Source: Planctomycetota bacterium
GTDB lineage: Bacteria; Planctomycetota; UBA8742; UBA2392
Reading direction: 5' to 3'
Assembly: GCA_019636195.1 (NCBI GenBank)
Contig: JAHBYA010000010.1
Coordinates: 98,943 to 162,942, forward strand
DNA length: 64,000 bases
The notes beneath the pieces are model-generated. The model was not told the DNA's origin. It did not search any database and saw only the letters and a list, made by a program, of their open reading frames with translations. Positions within the stretch are counted from its first letter, which is position 1, and the number at the start of each line of letters is the position of its first letter. Both the position numbers and the translations under genes were made by a program. Below, piece by piece: positions 57,053 through 64,000 of the stretch.

Positions 57053-58804
57053 TCAGTAGCCGAACTCGTCGGGCGGCAGCAGCCGGTCGGCCTCGGCGTC
57101 CAGCAACGCCGCGATCTGGTCTGCCTCAGACATGGCAAGCGCCTTGTCTGCCAGCGCCGCGGCTTCGGCGGTGGTAACGCGCGAAAGCAACGTGCGAAGC
57201 TCGGGCAGGCTGGTGGGCCCGACACTGAAGTCGCGCAGGCCCATGCCCAGCAGCAGCATGGCGTAGCGCGCCTCGCCGGCCATTTCGCCGCAGACGCTGA
57301 CGGGCTTGCCCGCCGCGTTACAGGCCTTGATTACGCCCGACAGCAGCTTCAGCACGGCGGGGTTGGTGTGCTTGAACAGGTTGGCCACGTACTGGTTGTT
57401 GCGGTCAACGGCCAGCGTGTATTGCACCAGGTCATTGGTACCGATGGAAAAGAAGTCGCTGTCGGCCAGAAAGTGCTCAATGCTGAGTGCCGCGCTGGGC
57501 ACCTCAACCATCATGCCCACCGGCACGTCGGCGCGGTGGGCAACGCCTTCGCGCTTGAGGTCGGCCAGCACGTTGTTGACGATCTGCCGCGCGGCCCGGA
57601 ATTCTTCAATGCTGCCGACCATGGGCAGCATCATGCGCGTCGGCCCCAGCGCCGCCGCGCGCAGGATGGCGCGCACCTGCGTGATCAGCAGCTTGGGCTC
57701 GCGCAGGCTCAGGCGAATGCTGCGACAGCCCAAAAACGGGTTTTCTTCGGGCTCAAGTCCGACTTCGGCGGCAAATTTGTCAGCGCCGAAATCCATCGTG
57801 CGCAGGGTCAGCAGGCGGCCTTCCAGCATGGCGTGGGCGCGTCGATAGACTTCGTAGTGCTGCTCTTCGGTCGGGTGCGCCCCGAACTGGGCGTAAATGA
57901 ACTCGGTCCGGAACAAGCCCACGCCATCGGCGCCGTACTTGCGGGCCTGCTCAATCTCGCTGTCCCATTCAATGTTGGCGTACAGGCTGACGGCCGCGTC
58001 GTCGGCCGTGGTGCGGCTGGCCTTGGCCGCGGCATCGACCAGTCGTTTTTCGCGGTCGGCGTGTTCTTGCCCGCGGGCTTCGTACTTTGCGCGGGTGGCG
58101 TCGTCGGGGTTGACGATCACGCGGCCTGACTTGCCGTCAACAATCACGACGTCGCCGCCGCTTACGTCGCTGGTGATCGTGCCCAGGCCGACGACGGCCG
58201 GTATGCCCAGCGCGTTGGCCAGGATCGCCGTGTGGCTGGTGGCGCCGCCGACATCGGTGACAAAGCCGGCGACCATTTTCTTGTCCAGCGTCGCGGTCTG
58301 GCTTGGCGTAAGGTCGTGGGCGACGACGACGACCTTGCGGTCAAGCTGTTGCAGGTCAAGGGCGCGCTGCCCCAGCAGGTTGCGCAGCAGGCGCTTCTGG
58401 ATGTCGTAAAAGTCGTTCACGCGCTGCAGGAAGTACGGGTCGTGAATCTCCTTCATGGGCTTGATGATTTTCTTGAAGACGCGGCTGACGGCGTACTCGG
58501 GCGTGTAGCGTTTGGCCTTGATCTTTTCGGGGATTTCGGCCCTGATCAGCGGGTCTTCAAGCATGCGCAGGTGTGCTTCAAAAATCAGGCCGACTTCGCC
58601 CTTGGCAATGCTGTGCACGCTGTCGCGGATGTCCGTGATTTCGCTGATGGCGCGTGTGCGCGCGAGTTCAAAGCGTTTAAGCTCAGTCTCGACTTCGTCT
58701 TTGCGTATGAAGCGGCGCGGGATACGGAAGCTCTCCGAATCCAGCACCAGTGCCGGCGCAATCGCCACGCCCGGCGAGACGGGTATGCCGTTCTTTATTT
58801 CCAT
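57053..58804 (-). CDS. ptsI: PTS Enzyme I (phosphoenolpyruvate--protein phosphotransferase)
   Basis: 583 residues, ATG at 58804 after GGGGAGCAG. The phosphorylated histidine is H191 in VGGATSHTAILANALGIPAV. The PEP-binding barrel has GADGVGLFRTEFIY, SIRLSLREPKLLITQVRAIL, GTNDLVQYTLAVDRNNQYVA and VSVCGEMAGEARY. EI takes phosphate from PEP and passes it to HPr. No HPr, EIIA or EIIB/C is encoded in the window, so sugar transport is not shown; a regulatory PTS is possible, especially beside prkA. All catalytic motifs are intact. Confidence 0.96.
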   Translation of the reverse strand: MEIKNGIPVSPGVAIAPALVLDSESFRIPRRFIRKDEVETELKRFELARTRAISEITDIRDSVHSIAKGEVGLIFEAHLRMLEDPLIRAEIPEKIKAKRYTPEYAVSRVFKKIIKPMKEIHDPYFLQRVNDFYDIQKRLLRNLLGQRALDLQQLDRKVVVVAHDLTPSQTATLDKKMVAGFVTDVGGATSHTAILANALGIPAVVGLGTITSDVSGGDVVIVDGKSGRVIVNPDDATRAKYEARGQEHADREKRLVDAAAKASRTTADDAAVSLYANIEWDSEIEQARKYGADGVGLFRTEFIYAQFGAHPTEEQHYEVYRRAHAMLEGRLLTLRTMDFGADKFAAEVGLEPEENPFLGCRSIRLSLREPKLLITQVRAILRAAALGPTRMMLPMVGSIEEFRAARQIVNNVLADLKREGVAHRADVPVGMMVEVPSAALSIEHFLADSDFFSIGTNDLVQYTLAVDRNNQYVANLFKHTNPAVLKLLSGVIKACNAAGKPVSVCGEMAGEARYAMLLLGMGLRDFSVGPTSLPELRTLLSRVTTAEAAALADKALAMSEADQIAALLDAEADRLLPPDEFGY

Positions 58805-58923
58805 CTGCTCCCCAGCCGCGCCAACGGGAAAGCTTTTCGGGCGCACAATCGCCCGCGGGAGCTTCCGGCGAAACCTGGGTTGTGTCCATCGTAGCGGCTG
58901 AACACGGGCCGCAAAGCGCGAGG

Positions 58924-58953
58924 TTTATAGCAAGGCGGGCATGTGCTTGTCGC
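58924..58953 (-). promoter_or_regulatory. Tentative promoter of ptsI
   Basis: Minus strand: GCGACA (58953-58948), 18-bp spacer, TATAAA (58929-58924). About 120 bp before the ptsI start. The gap between maf and ptsI (177 bp) holds no gene. Confidence 0.4.
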
Positions 58954-58981
58954 CCCGGCAGTCAGAAAAGTTTTGTGCGGC

Positions 58982-59563
58982 TTACACATCCAGTTTCAGC
59001 AGCAGCGGCAGCAGGCGCTCAATCGGCAGGCCCATGATGTTGGCGTAGCTGCCGCGCCACGCGCGCACGAAACTGCGCCCGCTTTCGATGCACAGCGCCC
59101 CGCACTTGCCCATCGGCTCGCCGCTGGCCACGTACTTCTCAATCTGTCTGGCGGTCGCCGGCAGCATGTCCACGAGGCTGGTGTCGCTGAACGCCCACTG
59201 CTGCATGTCGGCTGTGTCCACAACGCACACGCCTGTGATTACGCGTTGCAAGCCGGCTTCGCAGGCCCGTGCAATCATGCGCTTTGCGTCAGCCTCGTTT
59301 TCAGGCTTGCCGATGATCTCGCCGCCGATCGCGCAGATTGTGTCCGCCGCCACCACCAGCGTGCCTTGCTCAATTCTCGCGGCCACCGCGTGGGCCTTGC
59401 GTACAGCCAGCGCGCGCGTGAACGCCCCCGGTTCAGCGTGCGGCTGCTGGCTTTCGTCAACGTCGCTGACCAGCACGGTGAAGTCAACGCCGGCTTCGCG
59501 CAGCAATTGCGCGCGATACGGCGAGCCGGATGCCAGCACCAGTTTGCGTGTCAGTAGCGGCAT
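58982..59563 (-). CDS. maf: Maf-family nucleoside triphosphate pyrophosphatase
   Basis: 193 residues, ATG at 59563. MPLLTRKLVLASGSPYRAQL is the Maf start (the S-x-S-P-x-R motif), with SDVDESQQP, AADTICAIGGEIIGKPENEA and AWRGSYANIMGLPIERLLPL. Maf proteins hydrolyse non-canonical or dTTP/UTP/CTP-type nucleotides as house-cleaning enzymes and affect division arrest. The exact nucleotide is not predictable. It is divergent from purQ and upstream of ptsI. Confidence 0.93.
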   Translation of the reverse strand: MPLLTRKLVLASGSPYRAQLLREAGVDFTVLVSDVDESQQPHAEPGAFTRALAVRKAHAVAARIEQGTLVVAADTICAIGGEIIGKPENEADAKRMIARACEAGLQRVITGVCVVDTADMQQWAFSDTSLVDMLPATARQIEKYVASGEPMGKCGALCIESGRSFVRAWRGSYANIMGLPIERLLPLLLKLDV

Positions 59564-59711
59564 GGCCGAAGGATAGTAAGCAACGGGCGATGGGGGATAG
59601 GGCCTCGTTTCAAACCGCCATGACCATTGACATCCTGCTGCCGGCACCAATCCGGGGCTGACAACTCCCCTCACATCTTGCGTTTGGCGGGCCCTTTCCT
59701 TCAATCGCAGC

Positions 59712-60512
59712 ATGGAACCCGCCGCCCTAGTCCTGCGCGCTGCCGGCACCAACTGCGAGCGCGAAACTGCCTGGACCCTGCGCCAAGCCGGCGCATCCGC
59801 CGACATCCTGCACGTCAACGAGCTGCTGCGTGAGCCCGCGCGGCTGCGCGACTACCACCTGCTGGCAATCCCCGGCGGGTTTTCCTACGGCGACGACCTT
59901 GGCAGCGGCGTGGTGTTCGCCAACCAGTTGCGCACGCGCCTGAAGCCCGAGATCGAACGCTTCCTTGAAGACGGCAAGCTGATGCTCGGCATTTGCAACG
60001 GCTTCCAGGTGCTGTTGCGCGCGGGCCTGCTTACCGGCCGCGACGTCTTTGACGACCCGCCGCGTGCCACGCTGGCCTTCAACCTCAGTGGCCGGTACGA
60101 AGACCGCTGGGTTGACCTGCGCATCGTCAGTGAGCGCACGCCCTTTGTCAGCGGACGCAAAATTGTCAGCTACCCGGTCGCCCACGCCGAGGGCCGCTTT
60201 GTCGCGCCCGATGCCGTGCTGGACGAGCTTGAGCGGGACCAGCAGGTTGTCTTTCAGTACGTCGATGCGTCGGGCCGGCCTACACAGGACTTTCCAGCCA
60301 ACCCCAACGGCGCCAGCCGCGGCATCGCGGGCATATGCAGCAAGAGCGGCCAGGTGCTGGGGTTGATGCCGCACCCTGAGCGCAATGTGCGCCACTTTCA
60401 TCACCCTGAGTGGACGCGCCGCGCCAGGCCCGCGGACGAAAGCGCGCTGACAGGCGAGGGCTTTGAGCTGTTCGTCAACGGCGTGAAGCGCGCGGGCCAG
60501 CTGGTGTCCTAA
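59712..60512 (+). CDS. purQ: Phosphoribosylformylglycinamidine synthase, glutaminase subunit
   Basis: 266 residues. Class I glutamine amidotransferase that releases ammonia from glutamine for FGAM synthase in purine synthesis. The nucleophile is C95 in LGICNGFQVL; the His/Glu pair is in LMPHPERNV. AIPGGFSYGDDLGSGVVFAN and NPNGASRGIAGICSKSGQVL are PurQ-type. At 266 residues it is a free PurQ and not fused to PurL as in E. coli. purL and purS are not in the window. It ends sharing four bases with the convergent HTH-receiver gene. Confidence 0.95.
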   Translation: MEPAALVLRAAGTNCERETAWTLRQAGASADILHVNELLREPARLRDYHLLAIPGGFSYGDDLGSGVVFANQLRTRLKPEIERFLEDGKLMLGICNGFQVLLRAGLLTGRDVFDDPPRATLAFNLSGRYEDRWVDLRIVSERTPFVSGRKIVSYPVAHAEGRFVAPDAVLDELERDQQVVFQYVDASGRPTQDFPANPNGASRGIAGICSKSGQVLGLMPHPERNVRHFHHPEWTRRARPADESALTGEGFELFVNGVKRAGQLVS

Positions 60513-61099
60513 ACGGTCGGCACTTTCAGCAGCTTGCCGACAGCTTTGGCGAGCTCGGCGTAATCCAGCGGCTTGGTGAAGAAGCCATCCACGCCGATGC
60601 GCTTGACCTTGCGCACAAGGTCGCTGTCGGCGGCGAGGCCTGACATCGCGACGATGAACATGTTGCGGGTATCACTGTTGGCGCGCAGGCGGCGGCAGAC
60701 CTCGGCGCCGTCAAGGCGGGCCATCATCAGGTCAAGCACCACGGCGTGGGGCTTGAAACTGCCGATCTTCAGCAAGGCATCGTACCCGTCGCCGCTTTCT
60801 TCAATGACTACGTTGGGCAACAGCTCGCCCAGCGCCTCGGTGGCGCGCTCAAGGATCTCGGGGTCGTCATCCACCACCAGGATGCGCCGTTCTTTGGCTG
60901 GCGCCAGGTCTTCGGGCACAGGAAAGCGGTTCTTGTCCAGGAACTTCAGAAACGCCTCAACCTCCATGCGGTACTGGCCGCCGGGGGTGGTATAGACCTC
61001 GAGCTTGTTGGCTTTGATCCAGTTGACGACCGTGGCGGGCGTCACCTGGCAATAGCGGGCAATGTCACCGGTTGATAGGGATTTGCGCCGAACCGCCAT
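60509..61099 (-). CDS. HTH (excisionase/MerR-type) plus receiver-domain protein
   Basis: 196 residues, ATG at 61099. N-terminal DNA-binding module (about 7-57): KSLSTGDIARYCQVTPATVV, NWIKANKLEVYTTPGGQYRM, a helix-turn-helix with wing like BldC/excisionase or MerR. A receiver domain fills 70-190: acidic triad D77-D78-D79, phospho-acceptor D123 (VLDLMMARLDG), S153 and K176 (FFTKPLDY). The order is the reverse of normal response regulators, where the receiver comes first. It probably binds DNA under control of a histidine kinase encoded elsewhere. A promoter is proposed at 61108-61136. Confidence 0.88.
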   Translation of the reverse strand: MAVRRKSLSTGDIARYCQVTPATVVNWIKANKLEVYTTPGGQYRMEVEAFLKFLDKNRFPVPEDLAPAKERRILVVDDDPEILERATEALGELLPNVVIEESGDGYDALLKIGSFKPHAVVLDLMMARLDGAEVCRRLRANSDTRNMFIVAMSGLAADSDLVRKVKRIGVDGFFTKPLDYAELAKAVGKLLKVPTV

Positions 61100-61107
61100 A
61101 CGCAAAA

Positions 61108-61136
61108 AAGATAAACCTTGGCACAAGGCGCTACAA
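61108..61136 (-). promoter_or_regulatory. Tentative promoter of the HTH-receiver gene
   Basis: Minus strand: TTGTAG (61136-61131), 17-bp spacer, TATCTT (61113-61108), leaving almost no leader before the ATG at 61099. The 233-bp divergent gap to the TPR gene also holds one DnaA-box-like TTTTCCACA word, and I see no further structure. Confidence 0.4.
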
Positions 61137-61332
61137 GACCTGCAACATCAAATCCCGTAAATCCGGCTTTTCCACAAAGTGCCAAACACCTTTCACCTTG
61201 CTTCTACTAGCGAAGATTGACCTCAGAATGACGGCTGTCCCTTCAACTGCTTCTTTTCGCAAAGCGCGCGAGGGGTTACGCTTTGGGCGGGGATAAACTG
61301 CACCGCCCGGCCGCGCCGGGAGTCAGTCACTC

Positions 61333-63942
61333 ATGGACGACGACCTGATCACCCCTTCAGACTACTTCCACCGCGGCCTCGACTCGCTTGAGCGCCGGCA
61401 GTACTCCGAAGCCGTGCGCTACTTTGAGCAGGCGGTCAAGGCCGAGTACTTTGACCCGGACATCCACCTGCCCATGGCCGAGGCGCTGTTTGAGGTCGGC
61501 CGCTACCAGGATGCAATTGAGCACTTTGAGCTCGCGGGCAAGAAGGGCGGCATCCCGGCCAACGAAGTCCTTCTATGGAAGGGCTCGTGCTACCTTGAGC
61601 TCAAGAAGGTCCGCCGCGCGCTCAGCGCCTTCAACCGTGTGCTTGAGGTTGAGCCCCACAACGCCGAAGCCCACTTCAAGCGCGGACTGGCGCTGTGCGA
61701 GACCGGCAGCCTGGACCGCGCGCTGGAAGCCTTTGATACCGCCGAGCGCTTGCTGCGCCGCAGCGCCCCCGCGCCCGAAACCGACGATGCCGCGCCCGGC
61801 CTGCGCCGCCCGCCCTTTGAGCAGGAAGGCGACCCGCCCCGCGAAGCGCTGGCCGAAGTCCTGATGTGGAAGGGCCGCACGCTGGGCCGCCTTGGCCGCC
61901 GCGCCGACAGCATGCAGTTGCTGCTTGAGGCCTGGGAAATCGCCCCCGACCACCCCGGCCCCTATAATGAGCTGGCGGACAGCTTTCGCTACACCGGCGA
62001 CCTGCACGGCGCCGAGGAATGGTACCGCAAGGGCCTTGAACGACTGCCCAACGACCCCAGCCTGCACAACGACTACGGCAACCTGCTGCGCGAGCTGGGC
62101 CGCCACCAGGACAGCCTGAAGCACCTGACCACAGCCATTGAACAGGACGCGAACCGCGCCGTCGCTTACTACAACCGGGCGCTGACCCTTGAACGCCTTG
62201 AGCTGTACGATGAAGCGCTGAAGGACTACGACGCGGTCATTGACGCCAACCCCGACGACCTTGACGCCAAGCTGCGCAAGCTTGACCTGCTGGGACAGAT
62301 GAGCCTGTTCAGTGAAGCCGAAGAGATGCTGCGCGGGCTCAGCGAAGGCGACCTCACCGCAAACGAAACCCGCGAAGCGCGCGCGCGCCTTGCCAACCGC
62401 CGCGCCCAGAAGGCCGAGCTTGAAAACGACGTGCACCACGCCCTGATGTTCCATGGCGCGGCCCTTGAGCTTCACCCGGACTTTCTCGACATCGAGTCGC
62501 CCACCGCCTACGACGACCGCGCCGAGGATCGCGTCAAGCGCCTGCTGTCGGTGCTGGCCAAGGCGCCCGAGGCGCAGGCCGGCCTTGCCGCGCTGCTCGA
62601 AGGCGCGGCGCGTTTTGCACTGCTGCGCATGGAGCGCAGCGGCGGCAAGCTCAAGCGCGGCATCAAGGCCGCGCGCGAAAAAATCCGGCTGGCGCTGACC
62701 CGCGCGGTTGACGCCAACGCCTGCCCCGCCGCCGCGCACAAGCTGTTGGCCGAGTTCGCGTTTTATGAGCTGAAGGACGATGACCTTGCGCTGCGCCACG
62801 CCGACGCCGCGCTGAGCGCACATCCCGACTATGTGGGCGCGCTCTGGATCAAAGCTGTCACGCTGTCGGAGGGCAAGCTGCGCCCCGACCTCGCCGTCGA
62901 GTGCTACCGCCGCATGCTCGAGATCACGCCCAACAACCCCAGCGTGCTGCTCAATCTCGGCGACCTCTACATGGAGCACGGCCAGCCGCACCGCGCTTTA
63001 AGCTACTACCGCCGCGTGCTGGAAGACCGCCCCGGCGACGTGGCTGTGCAGCGCGACGTGGGCCACTGCTACCTGGCGTTGCAGCGCCACGGCGACGCGA
63101 TTGCCGTGTTTGCACGCCTTGAAGCCGAGGGCTCGCTGGCACTTGAGCTGAAGCTTGACCTGGCGGAAGCGCACCTCGCGGTCGGCGAGCGCGTGGAAGC
63201 CCAAAGGCTGATTGAGCAGGCGCAACTCGAGAACGAAGAGCTTGACCCCGCCGTCGATGCCCGCGCCGTAGAACTTGCGGCTGCCATTGAACTCGCGCGT
63301 CGCAGCCCCAAGGCCGCGCGCAAGCTGCTGGCCGGGATCGAGCACAGCCGCCTCAGCACCTTCGGCCTGGTGCAGCTTGGCCGCGCGGAGTTGCAGCTGG
63401 GCAATCACGACGCCGCAGACAAGGAACTGCGCGAAGTGGTGGAGACACTCGACCCGCACGCCCAGGACGCGGTCGAGGCGCGCTATCACCTGGCGCGGCT
63501 GGCGTTCACGCGCAATGACCTGGATGCAGCGGCCGAGCTGCTGGACGAGCTGTTTGCGGCGGCGCCGCTGGACGAGCGCGCGTATCGCATCAAGCGCTGG
63601 ATCTGCACGTTGCAAGGCAACCTGGAAGAAGCTGACGATGTGCAGCAGGCCGCCGCGTTTGCCGAGCAGGTGTCGAAGGTGCACCGCCTGTTGCAGTACG
63701 AAGAGTACGACGAGGCGCTGCAACAGTCAGAAGCATTGGCCGAAGACCAGCCGTCGCGGATTGAGCCGCTGTATTACAAGGCGTGCGCGCTGGCGCAGTT
63801 GGGTGACGACGACGGCGCGCTGGAGATCGTGAAAGGGTTGCTCAAGCGCGCGCCCGACCTGAAGCCGCGCGTGCTGGAAGAGTTTTACCTCGAGCCGCTG
63901 CGCCTTTCCGACCGTATCGAGTTCCGCCCCGGCCCCATGTAA
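61333..63942 (+). CDS. Large tetratricopeptide-repeat protein
   Basis: 869 residues from ATG at 61333. TPR units run through most of it: SDYFHRGLDSLERRQYSEAV at the start, SAFNRVLEVEPHNAEAHFKR, AIEQDANRAVAYYNRALTLE, DLAVECYRRMLEITPNNPSV and LGDLYMEHGQPHRALSYYRR. There is no signal peptide or membrane helix, so it is probably cytoplasmic. TPR proteins scaffold multiprotein complexes; the partner is unknown. A region near 61750-61830 (APAPETDDAAPGLRRPPFEQ) is a loop between two repeat blocks. It is followed by a strong intrinsic terminator. The divergent HTH-receiver gene may be functionally linked. Confidence 0.9.
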   Translation: MDDDLITPSDYFHRGLDSLERRQYSEAVRYFEQAVKAEYFDPDIHLPMAEALFEVGRYQDAIEHFELAGKKGGIPANEVLLWKGSCYLELKKVRRALSAFNRVLEVEPHNAEAHFKRGLALCETGSLDRALEAFDTAERLLRRSAPAPETDDAAPGLRRPPFEQEGDPPREALAEVLMWKGRTLGRLGRRADSMQLLLEAWEIAPDHPGPYNELADSFRYTGDLHGAEEWYRKGLERLPNDPSLHNDYGNLLRELGRHQDSLKHLTTAIEQDANRAVAYYNRALTLERLELYDEALKDYDAVIDANPDDLDAKLRKLDLLGQMSLFSEAEEMLRGLSEGDLTANETREARARLANRRAQKAELENDVHHALMFHGAALELHPDFLDIESPTAYDDRAEDRVKRLLSVLAKAPEAQAGLAALLEGAARFALLRMERSGGKLKRGIKAAREKIRLALTRAVDANACPAAAHKLLAEFAFYELKDDDLALRHADAALSAHPDYVGALWIKAVTLSEGKLRPDLAVECYRRMLEITPNNPSVLLNLGDLYMEHGQPHRALSYYRRVLEDRPGDVAVQRDVGHCYLALQRHGDAIAVFARLEAEGSLALELKLDLAEAHLAVGERVEAQRLIEQAQLENEELDPAVDARAVELAAAIELARRSPKAARKLLAGIEHSRLSTFGLVQLGRAELQLGNHDAADKELREVVETLDPHAQDAVEARYHLARLAFTRNDLDAAAELLDELFAAAPLDERAYRIKRWICTLQGNLEEADDVQQAAAFAEQVSKVHRLLQYEEYDEALQQSEALAEDQPSRIEPLYYKACALAQLGDDDGALEIVKGLLKRAPDLKPRVLEEFYLEPLRLSDRIEFRPGPM

Positions 63943-63956
63943 TCAGCCCTGATCCA

Positions 63957-63991
63957 GGGACAGGCACCTCCGGTGCCTGTCCCTTTTGTTT
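63957..63991 (+). terminator. Strong intrinsic terminator at the window end, possibly REP-like
   Basis: GGGACAGGCACC (63957-63968), loop TCC, GGTGCCTGTCCC (63972-63983), then TTTTGTTT. A 12-bp perfect stem. The stem sequence resembles a short palindrome that I recall as being dispersed in a range of genomes and sometimes near REP-type transposases, so it may be a mobile repeat used as a terminator. Confidence 0.85.
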
Positions 63992-64000
63992 GCACGTGCC

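Noticed and set aside
61167..61175. DnaA-box-like TTTTCCACA near the HTH-receiver gene, and dnaB elsewhere, as hints of an origin
   Set aside because: A single box without a cluster, AT-rich unwinding region or dnaA/dnaN/gyrB neighbours does not support an origin.
61573..62991. A long minus-strand frame inside the TPR gene
   Set aside because: Antisense of a clear TPR array; no motif and no ribosome-binding site.

Overview
The window is a gene-dense, high-GC bacterial chromosome segment from an organism with a Gram-negative envelope, most likely a member of the Planctomycetota. The main pointers are a secreted DUF1549/DUF1553 protein (39654-41426), a family that is a planctomycete hallmark, lpxA for lipid A synthesis, a very large Ser/Thr kinase with a C-terminal WD40 propeller, a PrkA kinase, and many long coiled-coil, TPR or repeat proteins of unknown function. 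The lineage is an inference from gene content. There is no rRNA, CRISPR array, prophage or transposase, so this looks like core chromosome.

Region by region. 1-2608 (minus): a co-directional group of zinc-ribbon membrane protein, lipoprotein, a 34-residue Lys/Arg protein, alanine racemase and a flavin reductase cut by the window edge. 2705-6386 (plus): an actin-fold ATPase with a long acidic repeat-bearing N-terminus, a Gly-rich coiled-coil protein, and lpxA. 6389-10282 (minus): a GT-C type membrane glycosyltransferase, typA/bipA and a MarR regulator divergent from a fatty-acid desaturase (10445). 11750-16491 (plus): an inositol-monophosphatase-family enzyme, an unknown single-pass protein, an MBL-fold hydrolase and a membrane protein. 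16819-25614: a 2,931-residue secreted protein made of two ~500-residue modules, about eleven ~162-residue tandem repeats, an IPT-like domain and a C-terminal Gly/Cys-hydrophobic-Arg sorting tail. 25793-30350 (minus): nifJ overlapping a dihydroorotate-dehydrogenase-like gene, then an initiator tRNA with its own promoter and terminator.

30768-42748: a secreted unknown, dnaB, two tandem paralogous small membrane-anchored proteins, a long coiled-coil gene split by an A9 run into two frames that together read as one ~1,251-residue protein, the DUF1549/DUF1553 protein and a PLP trans-sulfuration enzyme. 42817-49003 (minus): the kinase-WD40 giant and a DegT-type aminotransferase. 49122-50849 (plus): a double-STAS protein, a DUF479 hydrolase and a DUF2283 protein. 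50846-58804 (minus): ptsI, a long MscS-type channel, prkA and a polytopic membrane protein, apparently one unit, with maf upstream. 59712-63942: purQ, a protein with an HTH followed by a receiver domain, and an 869-residue TPR protein ending at a strong terminator.

The genome is compact. Three convergent pairs share 4 bp at their stop codons, and ATGA or 8-bp translational overlaps occur. Several intergenic gaps carry perfect hairpins, some with and some without U-tracts. The best candidates for something new are the A9 frameshift in the coiled-coil gene, the giant repeat protein with its sorting tail, the actin-like ATPase pair, and the kinase gene whose promoter carries an embedded palindrome.
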